From Bacillota bacterium (GTDB lineage: Bacteria; Bacillota; Limnochordia; Darwinibacteriales; Darwinibacteriaceae), in the NCBI GenBank assembly GCA_012799115.1, contig JAAZLY010000171.1, positions 1 through 5,266 of the forward strand: a DNA stretch of 5,266 nucleotides. Reading direction: 5' to 3'. This document shows, one piece after another, positions 1-5,266 of this stretch. Each line of letters begins with the position of its first letter. Positions within the stretch are counted from its first letter, which is position 1. The notes under the pieces are model-generated. The model saw only the letters and a program-made list of their open reading frames with translations, did not search any database and was not told the origin of the DNA. The position numbers were made by a program, and so were the translations under genes.

Positions 1-1
1 A

Positions 2-289
2 AAGTCCCGGGAGACTCTCCTTCCCTCGGTTGCTTATCACTTTGAACAACTCGTCCTGGAGGCTGAGCAAACAACGATTGCCGAGGTTATCTCAGCTGTA
101 CCGTTGACAGGTGAAACACTCGACGAGCTTCAGCAAAGACTATACACACTCACAGGAAAAACGATTCGCCTGCAAACAAAGATTGACCCTTCCATCGTTG
201 GTGGAATGATCATCAAGGTTGATGGTAAGGTCATTGATGGGAGTGTCAACAACACTCTCAGGCAGTTTCAACGTTCCTTAAGTAACTAA
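2..289 (+). CDS. atpH: F1Fo ATP synthase delta subunit (OSCP-like), C-terminal part, 5' end outside window
   Basis: The reading frame is open from the first full codon at position 2 to TAA at 287-289, giving 95 residues with no start in the window. The delta subunit forms part of the peripheral stalk that holds the F1 head to the membrane Fo sector during ATP synthesis. The recognisable part is the delta C-terminal domain: an FEQLVLEAEQTT-like helix, then AEVISAVPLT, a helix ending in LTGK, and the family's hallmark ending KIDPSIVGGMIIKVDGKVID followed by GSVNNTLRQF. This matches the usual I-D-x-S-[LIV]-x-G-G...VIDGS-V-x-x-x-L pattern. A TTG at 104 could be mistaken for a start, but homology continues upstream of it. 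The usual downstream neighbour atpA is absent; terminator hairpins begin 3 nt after the stop. Fusion to subunit b upstream cannot be excluded because the N-terminus is not visible. Confidence 0.93.
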   Translation, partial: KSRETLLPSVAYHFEQLVLEAEQTTIAEVISAVPLTGETLDELQQRLYTLTGKTIRLQTKIDPSIVGGMIIKVDGKVIDGSVNNTLRQFQRSLSN

Positions 290-291
290 AG

Positions 292-328
292 AAAGTCCTC
301 GTGCCCATAGCACCAGGACTTTTCTATT
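292..328 (+). terminator. Rho-independent terminator candidate downstream of atpH
   Basis: AAAGTCCT (292-299) pairs perfectly with AGGACTTT (315-322). After a C/C mismatch, an inner GTGC/GCAC stem (301-304 with 310-313) closes a CCATA loop. The downstream strand runs into TTTT-C-TATT. The hairpin starts 3 nt after the atpH stop codon. The T-tract is short and interrupted, so termination may be only partial. Confidence 0.75.
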
Positions 329-330
329 CC

Positions 331-345
331 CTCGAGTGACTCGAG
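331..345. repeat. Short perfect hairpin between two terminators
   Basis: CTCGAG, TGA, CTCGAG: a 6-bp self-complementary arm on each side of a 3-nt loop. It lies directly between the two terminator hairpins and abuts the second one. It has no T-tract of its own. Its role is unknown; it may be terminator debris or may add to the block between the convergent genes. Confidence 0.55.
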
Positions 346-374
346 AAAAGGGCACCTAATTCAGGTGCCCTTTT
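346..374. terminator. Bidirectional Rho-independent terminator between convergent genes
   Basis: AAAAGGGCACCT (346-357) and AGGTGCCCTTTT (363-374) form a perfect 12-bp stem around the 5-nt loop AATTC. The A-run on one arm and T-run on the other make it work on both strands. On the - strand it lies 26 nt beyond the stop of the solute-binding protein gene and is the obvious end of the ABC transporter transcript. On the + strand it backs up the weaker atpH terminator. Confidence 0.9.
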
Positions 375-400
375 GCTTTCAGGTCATCTACTATGGTCTC

Positions 401-2131
401 CTACCGGTCAATCCAGATAAAGTTCCAAGCGGTTCCAACCGATCCAGAGACAAGGTCAGGAGTAGCATTCATCAAATGGTCACGTACTGCAACCATGTTC
501 TCTGAGGCTACAGTGTAGAACAGAGGAACTTGCTCAGCTACGATATCTTGGAACTGGTAGTAGTACTCACGACGCACTTCTGGATCCATGGCCCTCTGGG
601 CAGCACGCCAGATTTCGTCAATCTGAGCTTCCCACTCTGTGTAGGGGCTTTCTTGGAGTGGATTCCACATGTGAAGGTTTCCACTGGACAACCAGGTATT
701 GGAACCGCCATTCGGATCAAAGGTTCCGGTAAGCCCGATGAGAATTGCATCCCAATCAAACGTGCTTGTTAGTTTCTCAACGACAACGTTGAAGTCGATA
801 AGCTGGAAGTTGACCTTAATTCCGAGTGCGGCCAAGTCTTCTTGGAAGAGTTCTCCAGAGATCTGACGAATGGGCACGCCTGGGTTTGTGATCAAGTCGA
901 ACTCAATTGGATTACCTTGGGAGTCACGACGTACTCCATCTGCTCCTAATGGATACCCAGCAGCTTCAAGTTTCCTGTGAGCTTCGTCAAGGTCATAAGC
1001 ATAGGTCTTGAGATCATCCTTCAAGAAGAAAGCATTTCTCATGTTAATCGGGCTATGCTGAATATAACCTTTTCCGTTCATCGCCATATCAAGGATGGTT
1101 TCCTTGTCAACGGCGTGAGCCAGGGCCTGGCGGAAGTTGACATCGCTAAACCAGGATAGCTTAGGCTCAGGCAGAGTTGTTGGATTCTGGTTCAATACGA
1201 TGAAGGTTGTACCAGGGTTAGGACCTGCTTCAATAATCGTCCAACGGCTCAGAGGTTCTCTATCGAGATACTCTGGGTACTGGTTGGCAGGAATGCCGAT
1301 ATAGTCGAACTCGCCATTGAAGAAGGCTAGTGTCGATGTATCGGTGCTAGCATAGTAACGGAAAATAACCCTGTTCAAGTAGGGTAAGCGATTACCTTCT
1401 GTGTCAAATTCATAGTAGTTGTCGTTCCTGACCAAGACGAGTTCTTGATCAATACGGTACGAAGAGAGTCTCCAGGCGCCTGTACCAACAATCTCAGAGG
1501 CATCGGTCTCAAGACCCCACATTTCGTGGTAACGACCTTCTCTAAATGCATCGCCTAAGAGATGCTCAGGAACGATATTGGTTCCGATACTAAACATAAT
1601 CGGAGCATGTGGACGAGGTAACGTAAACTTCACTGTGTAATCGTCAATCTTCTCATATTGCATGGGTTGACCGTCAATGAGTAGACCACTTCTGGAGTTA
1701 GATCCCACGTTGACGTCATAGACTACGTCAAATGTGAAGATTACGTCATCAGCTGTAAATTCGACTCCATCATGCCACTGTACCCCACGACGGAGGTGGA
1801 AGATAATCTCTGTACCGTCTTCACTGATTTCATATTCCCGTGCAAGCTTCGGCATAACAAGACCGGTATCACGGTGCAAGGTTACCAGACCTTCAAAGAT
1901 ACGATCTGTTACATCGGTACTGGATGTTTCTGCTGCACGATGTGGGTTATATGTTTTGGGACCCGATGCACCACCAGCAACAGTCATCGTACCGCCATAC
2001 CTGCCAATACTTCCACCAAGGTCTCCTTCAATATCCAGGACTCTTGGATCTAGCAACTCTACAGCACTCGCGACTCCAACACTAACAAGAAGTGCGACAA
2101 GCAATGTCAATACAAAAATTCGTCTCTTCAT
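401..2131 (-). CDS. ABC transporter solute-binding protein, family 5 (DppA/OppA-like)
   Basis: This 576-residue extracytoplasmic binding protein captures substrate for the two permeases encoded upstream. The start is ATG at 2131, because GGGGGAG lies 9 nt upstream and the product then begins with a classic leader: MKRR, a hydrophobic stretch at about residues 5-20, and a VASA cleavage site after residue 23. There is no lipobox cysteine. The SBP_bac_5 domain fills the rest. Residues 96-131 carry the family signature (LAREYEISEDG, LRRGVQWHDG, FTADDV), GTGAWRLSSY is at 216-225 and the conserved VNFRQALAHAVDKETIL is at 331-347. The segment DPNGGSNTW...HMWNP at 472-491 resembles long family-5 binding proteins of Thermotogota-like bacteria. 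Family members bind peptides, but also nickel, opines and, in Thermotoga, oligosaccharides, so the ligand cannot be named. The gene ends at a strong terminator and is preceded by its own promoter candidate. Confidence 0.93.
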   Translation of the reverse strand: MKRRIFVLTLLVALLVSVGVASAVELLDPRVLDIEGDLGGSIGRYGGTMTVAGGASGPKTYNPHRAAETSSTDVTDRIFEGLVTLHRDTGLVMPKLAREYEISEDGTEIIFHLRRGVQWHDGVEFTADDVIFTFDVVYDVNVGSNSRSGLLIDGQPMQYEKIDDYTVKFTLPRPHAPIMFSIGTNIVPEHLLGDAFREGRYHEMWGLETDASEIVGTGAWRLSSYRIDQELVLVRNDNYYEFDTEGNRLPYLNRVIFRYYASTDTSTLAFFNGEFDYIGIPANQYPEYLDREPLSRWTIIEAGPNPGTTFIVLNQNPTTLPEPKLSWFSDVNFRQALAHAVDKETILDMAMNGKGYIQHSPINMRNAFFLKDDLKTYAYDLDEAHRKLEAAGYPLGADGVRRDSQGNPIEFDLITNPGVPIRQISGELFQEDLAALGIKVNFQLIDFNVVVEKLTSTFDWDAILIGLTGTFDPNGGSNTWLSSGNLHMWNPLQESPYTEWEAQIDEIWRAAQRAMDPEVRREYYYQFQDIVAEQVPLFYTVASENMVAVRDHLMNATPDLVSGSVGTAWNFIWIDR

Positions 2132-2140
2132 CTCTCGATA

Positions 2141-2150
2141 CTCCCCCTTT
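2141..2150 (-). promoter_or_regulatory. Shine-Dalgarno fixing the binding-protein start
   Basis: On the - strand AAAGGGGGAG ends 9 nt before ATG 2131. The frame stays open for 41 more codons to a GTG at 2254, but that GTG would sit almost at the predicted transcription start, and the extension would bury the signal peptide internally. The ribosome site therefore decides for ATG 2131. Confidence 0.8.
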
Positions 2151-2220
2151 ATTTGAAATAAAAACACACGTTCTAGCTTTTTCTGCCGTATCACCGCCCT
2201 CATGCTACGAACTAATAACG

Positions 2221-2246
2221 GATTTCTGTAATATCGCACAGAAATC
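2221..2246. repeat. Perfect 9-bp inverted repeat in the leader of the binding-protein gene
   Basis: GATTTCTGT (2221-2229) and ACAGAAATC (2238-2246) are exact reverse complements around an 8-nt spacer, AATATCGC. The repeat begins about 11 nt downstream of the inferred transcription start of the solute-binding protein gene. No T-run follows on either strand, so it is not a standard terminator. It could be a repressor operator or an mRNA hairpin that stabilises the 5' end; the sequence does not tell which. Confidence 0.6.
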
Positions 2247-2263
2247 GCAAACACCTATTGGAC

Positions 2264-2294
2264 ATTATACTTCTACCAGAGTCGTGTTTGTCCT
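2264..2294 (-). promoter_or_regulatory. Candidate sigma-A promoter for the solute-binding protein gene
   Basis: The - strand has a perfect TATAAT at 2269-2264. The best -35 is AGGACA at 2294-2289 (four of six consensus bases), with a long 19-bp spacer. The expected start is near 2257, giving a leader of roughly 126 nt before ATG 2131. The whole 198-nt gap between the permease stop and this gene has no terminator that I can see, so read-through from the permease transcript is also possible. Confidence 0.5.
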
Positions 2295-2329
2295 GCTAAA
2301 AGTGTTGTAATTTTGAGATTAATACGCCA

Positions 2330-3457
2330 TCAGGTCTGAGCCCTCGGGTCAAAGGCATCACGTATTCCGTCACCAAAGAAGCTATAGGATAACACGGTGA
2401 TGAAGATAATGAAACCAGGCACCAACAGCCAAGGATAGCGGGTCAAGGATGTTAGGTTCAAAGCCTCCGACAACATGTTGCCCCAGCTCGCATCAGGATG
2501 CTGAATGCCTACCCCGATCAGACTGAGCCCAGCCTCGGATAGGATGAAACCGGGGATTCCCAACGTCGCATTAACAATAATGTAGCTCATGGTATTGGGC
2601 AAGATATGCCGAAGGATCGTTCGCGGCTGTGAACAGCCAACGGCCTCGGCAGCAGTCACAAAGTCTTGTTGCCTAATGGATAGCACCATTCCTCGAATTA
2701 CTCTTGCCAGTCCTGCCCAACTGATAAAGGCCAAAATGACGGTGATCATCATGAATCGCTCCGTAGAACCGAGGCTTGGCGGCAAGACCGCACTGAGCGC
2801 CAAGAGCAAGTAGAAGCTAGGAATGGAAATGATCACCTCCGCCACTCGCATCATGACATTGTCAACCCAACCCCCGAAATAGCCGGAGATTCCACCATAG
2901 ACAAGTCCGATAGACATACTGATAGCCAAACCGATGATACCGATAAAGAGCGAACGCTTGCCACCATAGGCTAGGCGGGAAAAGATATCACGCCCATAGC
3001 GGTCGGCACCAAAAAGATATATTTTTCCGGGTGCATCAACACCAAAAAGCCGCAGATTCGATTCGAAGCCAAGGACTTTGTATTTATCGCCCCTGACGAA
3101 GAAACGTATTGGGTAGACTACATCATGATTCTCCTCGTAGATGTTTCGCATCGTGTCAACTCGATCATACCCATAAATAAAGGGTCTCGTGAGTTTACCC
3201 TCAGGGGAAATAATATGAACACGCGTAGGCGCGTGATGCGTACGCCTGCGGTCCGTCGTCACTTCACTATATGGCGCAAAGAAATCTGCAAAAATGGCAA
3301 AGATATGGAGAACGATCAACACCCACATCCCCGCCATGGCCAACTTGTGACGCCTGAGTTTGCGCCAGGCCATTTTTAAAGGAGAACGGATTGCGCCTCC
3401 ATCTGCATAGACAGTAGTCTCATTGCTTCTCTCTGGTTCTGTCATTGTTTTAGCCAT
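2330..3457 (-). CDS. ABC transporter permease, DppC/OppC-like, with enlarged first extracytoplasmic loop
   Basis: This 375-residue inner-membrane permease would pair with the DppB-like protein encoded just upstream to form the substrate channel. An N-terminal cytoplasmic segment (SPLKMAWRKLRRHKLA) leads into TM1 at about 39-62. The transport core starts at LFGADRYGRDIFSRL (148-162), with TM segments near 168-192, 203-226, 232-256, 290-308 and 342-362. The EAA loop that docks the ATPase is at about 268-288 (TAAEAVG...ILRHILPN) and is intact. The C-terminus FGDGIRDAFDPR is typical. The protein is longer than the usual 280-310 residues because about 85 residues lie between TM1 and the core, including YPIRFFVRGDKY (115-126). 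ATG 3457 has AAGGAGG 9 nt upstream, overlapping the stop of the preceding gene, which suggests translational coupling. The substrate is unknown. Confidence 0.93.
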   Translation of the reverse strand: MAKTMTEPERSNETTVYADGGAIRSPLKMAWRKLRRHKLAMAGMWVLIVLHIFAIFADFFAPYSEVTTDRRRTHHAPTRVHIISPEGKLTRPFIYGYDRVDTMRNIYEENHDVVYPIRFFVRGDKYKVLGFESNLRLFGVDAPGKIYLFGADRYGRDIFSRLAYGGKRSLFIGIIGLAISMSIGLVYGGISGYFGGWVDNVMMRVAEVIISIPSFYLLLALSAVLPPSLGSTERFMMITVILAFISWAGLARVIRGMVLSIRQQDFVTAAEAVGCSQPRTILRHILPNTMSYIIVNATLGIPGFILSEAGLSLIGVGIQHPDASWGNMLSEALNLTSLTRYPWLLVPGFIIFITVLSYSFFGDGIRDAFDPRAQT

Positions 3458-3466
3458 TACTTCAAT

Positions 3467-3473
3467 CCTCCTT
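3467..3473 (-). promoter_or_regulatory. Shine-Dalgarno overlapping the upstream stop codon
   Basis: AAGGAGG at 3473-3467 shares two bases with the TAA stop (3474-3472) of the DppB-like gene and lies 9 nt before ATG 3457. Ribosomes finishing the first permease are therefore placed on the start site of the second, which favours equal amounts of the two subunits. Confidence 0.8.
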
Positions 3474-4440
3474 ATTCGTACCTAATCCGGGGGTCACTGA
3501 CAGCAAGCAAGATGTCTGCTACCAGGTTGCCAAAGATGAGCATGACCGAACCTATGAGAAGATTGCCCATCACCAAATAGTAGTCTTTACCCTGGACAGC
3601 ATTGAGCATCAAACTGCCGATACCTGGCCAGTTCATGACAATCTCCGTCAAGGCTGCACCGCTCAGCAGCGCTCCTAACTGATAACCAAAGATCGTAATT
3701 AGGGGATTAATGGCATTGCGCACAGCATGTTTGTAGATCACAACACGTCTAGACAGACCCTTGGCCCGGGCTGTGGTCACGTAGTCTTGACGCAAGACAT
3801 CCAGAAGATTGGAGCGCATATATCGCATGAGACTTGCCACCGACCCTGTGGTCAAGACCAGGACCGGCAAGAACATGTGTCTGCCTAGATCCACTACTTG
3901 CTCCCAGAATGTAAAGTCGGCAAAGTCAATGCTTGTCATTCCTCCTACTGGAAATCCCCAGCCGCGGCTGACCGTGAAATATAGAAGTAACAGGCCGAGA
4001 AACCAATTGGGAATAGCCACACCAATGAAAGCGACGAAGGTGAGCAACTTGTCGCTCCAGGAATACTGATTCACAGCAGAGTGAATACCGATGGGAATCG
4101 CGATGAGCCAGGCCAAAGCTGTAGACACTACAGTTAAGAGCAGACTATTTAGGAGGCGTTGTTTGATTACCCATGTCACAGGTGCATGCCATAGAAAGGA
4201 ATGTCCCATGTCGCCGGCAAACAACCTTTGAATCCAACGTATATATTGCATATGAGGAGGCTGATCGAGCCAGAAACGGGCCCGCATGGCATTGACTACT
4301 TCCTCAGAAATATCTGGGCTTAAGACCATTGTGGTGAGGGCATCACCTGGTGCTAATTGCATGATAAAGAAACTCAGCGACGAGATCCCCAAGAGCATCG
4401 GAATGATGTAGAGAAATCTTCGCACAATGTACCTAAACAT
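3472..4440 (-). CDS. ABC transporter permease, DppB/OppB-like
   Basis: This 322-residue inner-membrane permease is the first gene of the transporter cluster. It starts MFRYIVRRFLYIIPMLLGIS, the typical DppB opening, with TM1 at about 9-29 followed by the conserved LAPGD. Further TM segments lie near 98-120, 131-155, 187-206, 246-268 and 289-314. The EAA cytoplasmic loop is at about 222-243 (TTARAKG...YKHAVRNA). The ending LLAVSDPRIRYE is also characteristic, and the length is normal for the family. An in-frame TTG at 4446 would add two residues but is only 4 nt from AGGAGG; ATG 4440 is 10 nt away and fits family N-termini, so it is preferred. The partner permease follows after 14 nt. No ATPase gene precedes it: the next gene upstream is on the opposite strand. 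The substrate cannot be read from the sequence. Confidence 0.94.
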   Translation of the reverse strand: MFRYIVRRFLYIIPMLLGISSLSFFIMQLAPGDALTTMVLSPDISEEVVNAMRARFWLDQPPHMQYIRWIQRLFAGDMGHSFLWHAPVTWVIKQRLLNSLLLTVVSTALAWLIAIPIGIHSAVNQYSWSDKLLTFVAFIGVAIPNWFLGLLLLYFTVSRGWGFPVGGMTSIDFADFTFWEQVVDLGRHMFLPVLVLTTGSVASLMRYMRSNLLDVLRQDYVTTARAKGLSRRVVIYKHAVRNAINPLITIFGYQLGALLSGAALTEIVMNWPGIGSLMLNAVQGKDYYLVMGNLLIGSVMLIFGNLVADILLAVSDPRIRYE

Positions 4441-4450
4441 CGACAATCTA

Positions 4451-4456
4451 CCTCCT
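4451..4456 (-). promoter_or_regulatory. Shine-Dalgarno of the DppB-like permease
   Basis: AGGAGG at 4456-4451 lies 10 nt upstream of ATG 4440 and 4 nt upstream of the alternative TTG 4446. The ATG is chosen for codon type, more normal spacing and family N-terminus. Confidence 0.75.
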
Positions 4457-4490
4457 AGTGTTGCACAACAGATTAATCACTCTCCCGACG

Positions 4491-4522
4491 CGCTAGATGT
4501 AGCGAAGCCGGACAGTGTGTCC
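4491..4522. repeat. Two small inverted repeats in the divergent intergenic region
   Basis: CGCTA-GATG-TAGCG (4491-4504) and GGACA-GTG-TGTCC (4510-4522) are each perfect 5-bp arms around short loops, 5 nt apart. They lie in the inferred leader of the permease transcript and upstream of the -35 of the helicase promoter. They could be minor mRNA hairpins or protein-binding sites. Arms this short can arise by chance. Confidence 0.3.
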
Positions 4523-4550
4523 ATAGTATTCTTGCCACACCCCGAGATTC

Positions 4551-4579
4551 CTGCCATAGTCACAAAATTGTAGTATACT
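4551..4579 (+). promoter_or_regulatory. Candidate sigma-A promoter for the SNF2-type helicase gene
   Basis: CTGCCA (4551-4556, four of six matches to TTGACA) and TATACT (4574-4579, five of six matches to TATAAT) are separated by exactly 17 bp. The expected start is near 4586, giving a leader of about 50 nt before ATG 4638. The early transcribed region is a CT-dinucleotide tract (about 4578-4590). Confidence 0.55.
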
Positions 4580-4600
4580 CTCTCTCTCCTCATAAGTCAT
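4572..4600 (-). promoter_or_regulatory. Candidate promoter for the permease genes, sharing its -10 with the opposite strand
   Basis: On the - strand ATGACT (4600-4595, four of six matches to TTGACA) is followed after 17 bp by TATACT (4577-4572). The -10 lies in the palindrome AGTATACT (4572-4579), which also supplies the + strand -10. The expected start is near 4565, with a leader of about 125 nt before ATG 4440. No clearly better - strand promoter was found between 4457 and 4571. Confidence 0.4.
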
Positions 4601-4623
4601 GGGCAAAATGGAGAGGCTTGTCT

Positions 4624-4630
4624 AAGGAGG
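4624..4630 (+). promoter_or_regulatory. Consensus Shine-Dalgarno of the helicase gene
   Basis: AAGGAGG lies 7 nt upstream of ATG 4638. It is a full anti-16S match at ideal spacing and fixes the start of the truncated gene. Confidence 0.85.
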
Positions 4631-4637
4631 TCGAATC

Positions 4638-5266
4638 ATGTACCAGTTCTTCGCCGATATTGCCTCAAAAGATCCAAAGAATGAAGCCCCCGCTGTACTC
4701 CGGGAGATCCCCTTCCCCCAGTTCACTGGAAGAGTCATCGATCGGGGCCTCAAGCAGATCATCCGAGACCTGAGGGCAAAGCACTTTGACACCTGGGATT
4801 GGTACTCCCTTGCCACCAGGGCTGACGCCTTTGTGGTGAACCAACAGAAGTCAACCGAACTACTGGCGGTGGAGTACCTCAAGGAGCGTTGGAAGCAAGT
4901 GGGAGTTGTCCCCTACCCTCACCAGTTGCAGACGGCGCGCCGTGTCATCTTCGATATGCAGGGGCAAGCCATACTCGCTGACGAGGTGGGACTAGGAAAG
5001 ACCATTGAAGCTGGACTGATACTCAAGGAATATCTTCTGAGGGGTCTCGTCAAGAAAGTCCTCATCCTTACGCCTGCGAGTTTGCTCTGGCAGTGGTACC
5101 AGGAGCTCCACGAAAAGTTCGGCATCATCGCGAGCATACAGCGCAGCGAATGGGATTGGCGCTTCTCAGACATCCTCATTGCGTCACTAGATACCGCCAA
5201 GCGTGATCCACATGCTTCCCTTATTGCGACAATTCCCTACGACCTCGTCATTGTAGATGAAGCACA
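4638..5266 (+). CDS. SNF2/RapA-type (YqhH-like) helicase, N-terminal part, 3' end outside window
   Basis: The frame is open from ATG 4638 to the window edge (209 complete codons, no stop). SNF2-family proteins are ATP-driven translocases on double-stranded DNA; the bacterial RapA branch acts on RNA polymerase. Visible motifs are a Q-like PYPHQLQTARRVI (92-104), Walker A ILADEVGLGKTIEAGLIL (112-129), motif Ia LILTPASLLWQWYQEL (142-157) and the start of motif II, VIVDEA (204-209), with the expected H cut by the edge. ADEVGLGKTIEAG followed by KEYLLRGLVKKVLIL resembles RapA/HepA and the Bacillota YqhH proteins more than eukaryotic-type SNF2. The first 90 residues are rich in charged and aromatic residues, with no zinc finger or signal peptide seen. 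It is divergent from the ABC cluster, with its own promoter and ribosome site. A role in defence, as for DISARM DrmD, cannot be excluded without the C-terminus and neighbours. Confidence 0.9.
   Translation, partial: MYQFFADIASKDPKNEAPAVLREIPFPQFTGRVIDRGLKQIIRDLRAKHFDTWDWYSLATRADAFVVNQQKSTELLAVEYLKERWKQVGVVPYPHQLQTARRVIFDMQGQAILADEVGLGKTIEAGLILKEYLLRGLVKKVLILTPASLLWQWYQELHEKFGIIASIQRSEWDWRFSDILIASLDTAKRDPHASLIATIPYDLVIVDEA

Noticed and set aside
104..289. A separate 61-residue small protein starting at TTG 104
   Set aside because: ATP synthase delta homology continues upstream of the TTG to the window edge, so this is an internal codon of atpH.
1734..2156. 140-codon open frame on the + strand antisense to the binding-protein gene
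   Set aside because: It lies wholly opposite the start of a well-supported gene, its protein resembles no family I know, and I see no ribosome site that would favour it.
2221..2246. Inverted repeat as a terminator for the permease transcript
   Set aside because: No T-run follows the stem on the - strand, and the spacer is 8 nt with an AT-rich stem; operator or leader hairpin is more plausible.
2132..2254. A 41-codon N-terminal extension of the binding protein from GTG 2254
   Set aside because: It would place the export signal internally, has no ribosome site, starts almost at the predicted transcription start and overlaps the inverted repeat; ATG 2131 has a good Shine-Dalgarno and signal peptide.
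3125..3379. 84-codon + strand open frame opposite the extra loop of the DppC-like permease
   Set aside because: Considered because it overlaps the unusual loop region, but it has no recognisable motif, and the permease frame is continuous through here with sensible loop and TM1 sequence.
4441..4637. Riboswitch or T-box in the 190-nt divergent region
   Set aside because: Only two 5-bp inverted repeats are visible, with no conserved riboswitch core or terminator/antiterminator pair.
4622..5200. Two - strand open frames (about 86 and 93 codons) opposite the helicase gene
   Set aside because: The + strand frame carries clear SNF2 motifs and a consensus ribosome site; the antisense frames are shadows with low-complexity Ser/Arg-rich products.

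Overview
The window comes from a bacterial chromosome. Strong AGGAGG-type Shine-Dalgarno sequences, short intergenic gaps and sigma-A-like promoter hexamers suggest a Bacillota-like or deep-branching lineage. The solute-binding protein has a signal peptidase I leader and no lipobox cysteine. That fits a diderm relative (Limnochordia-, Thermotogota- or Spirochaetota-like) better than a classical monoderm Firmicute. Sequence alone does not settle the taxon.

Layout, left to right. (1) Positions 2-289, + strand: the last 95 codons of the F1Fo ATP synthase delta subunit (atpH), which appears to be the last gene of its transcript. (2) Positions 290-400: a convergent intergenic region with three back-to-back hairpins, two of them good terminator candidates, the second one bidirectional. 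(3) Positions 401-4440, - strand: a three-gene family-5 (peptide/nickel/opine type) ABC transporter cluster, read right to left as DppB-like permease, DppC-like permease with a large extra loop, and DppA/OppA-like solute-binding protein. (4) Positions 4441-4637: a divergent intergenic region with overlapping candidate promoters that share one palindromic -10. (5) Positions 4638-5266, + strand: the first 209 codons of an SNF2/RapA-type (YqhH-like) helicase, cut off by the window edge inside its DEAH motif.

The two permeases are probably translationally coupled: they are 14 nt apart, and the Shine-Dalgarno of the second overlaps the stop of the first. The binding-protein gene is separated from them by 198 nt. 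That gap holds its own TATAAT promoter candidate and a perfect 9-bp inverted repeat just downstream of it, which suggests separate or boosted expression of the binding protein. The cluster is bounded by a convergent gene with terminators on one side and a divergent gene on the other, so it appears complete. It encodes no ATPase, so the transporter must borrow ATP-binding subunits encoded elsewhere.

I found no tRNA, rRNA, CRISPR array, insertion sequence or recognisable riboswitch. Nothing here is clearly a new system. The points most worth a second look are the ATPase-less cluster, the leader of the binding-protein gene, the shared -10 divergent promoter and the terminal position of atpH.
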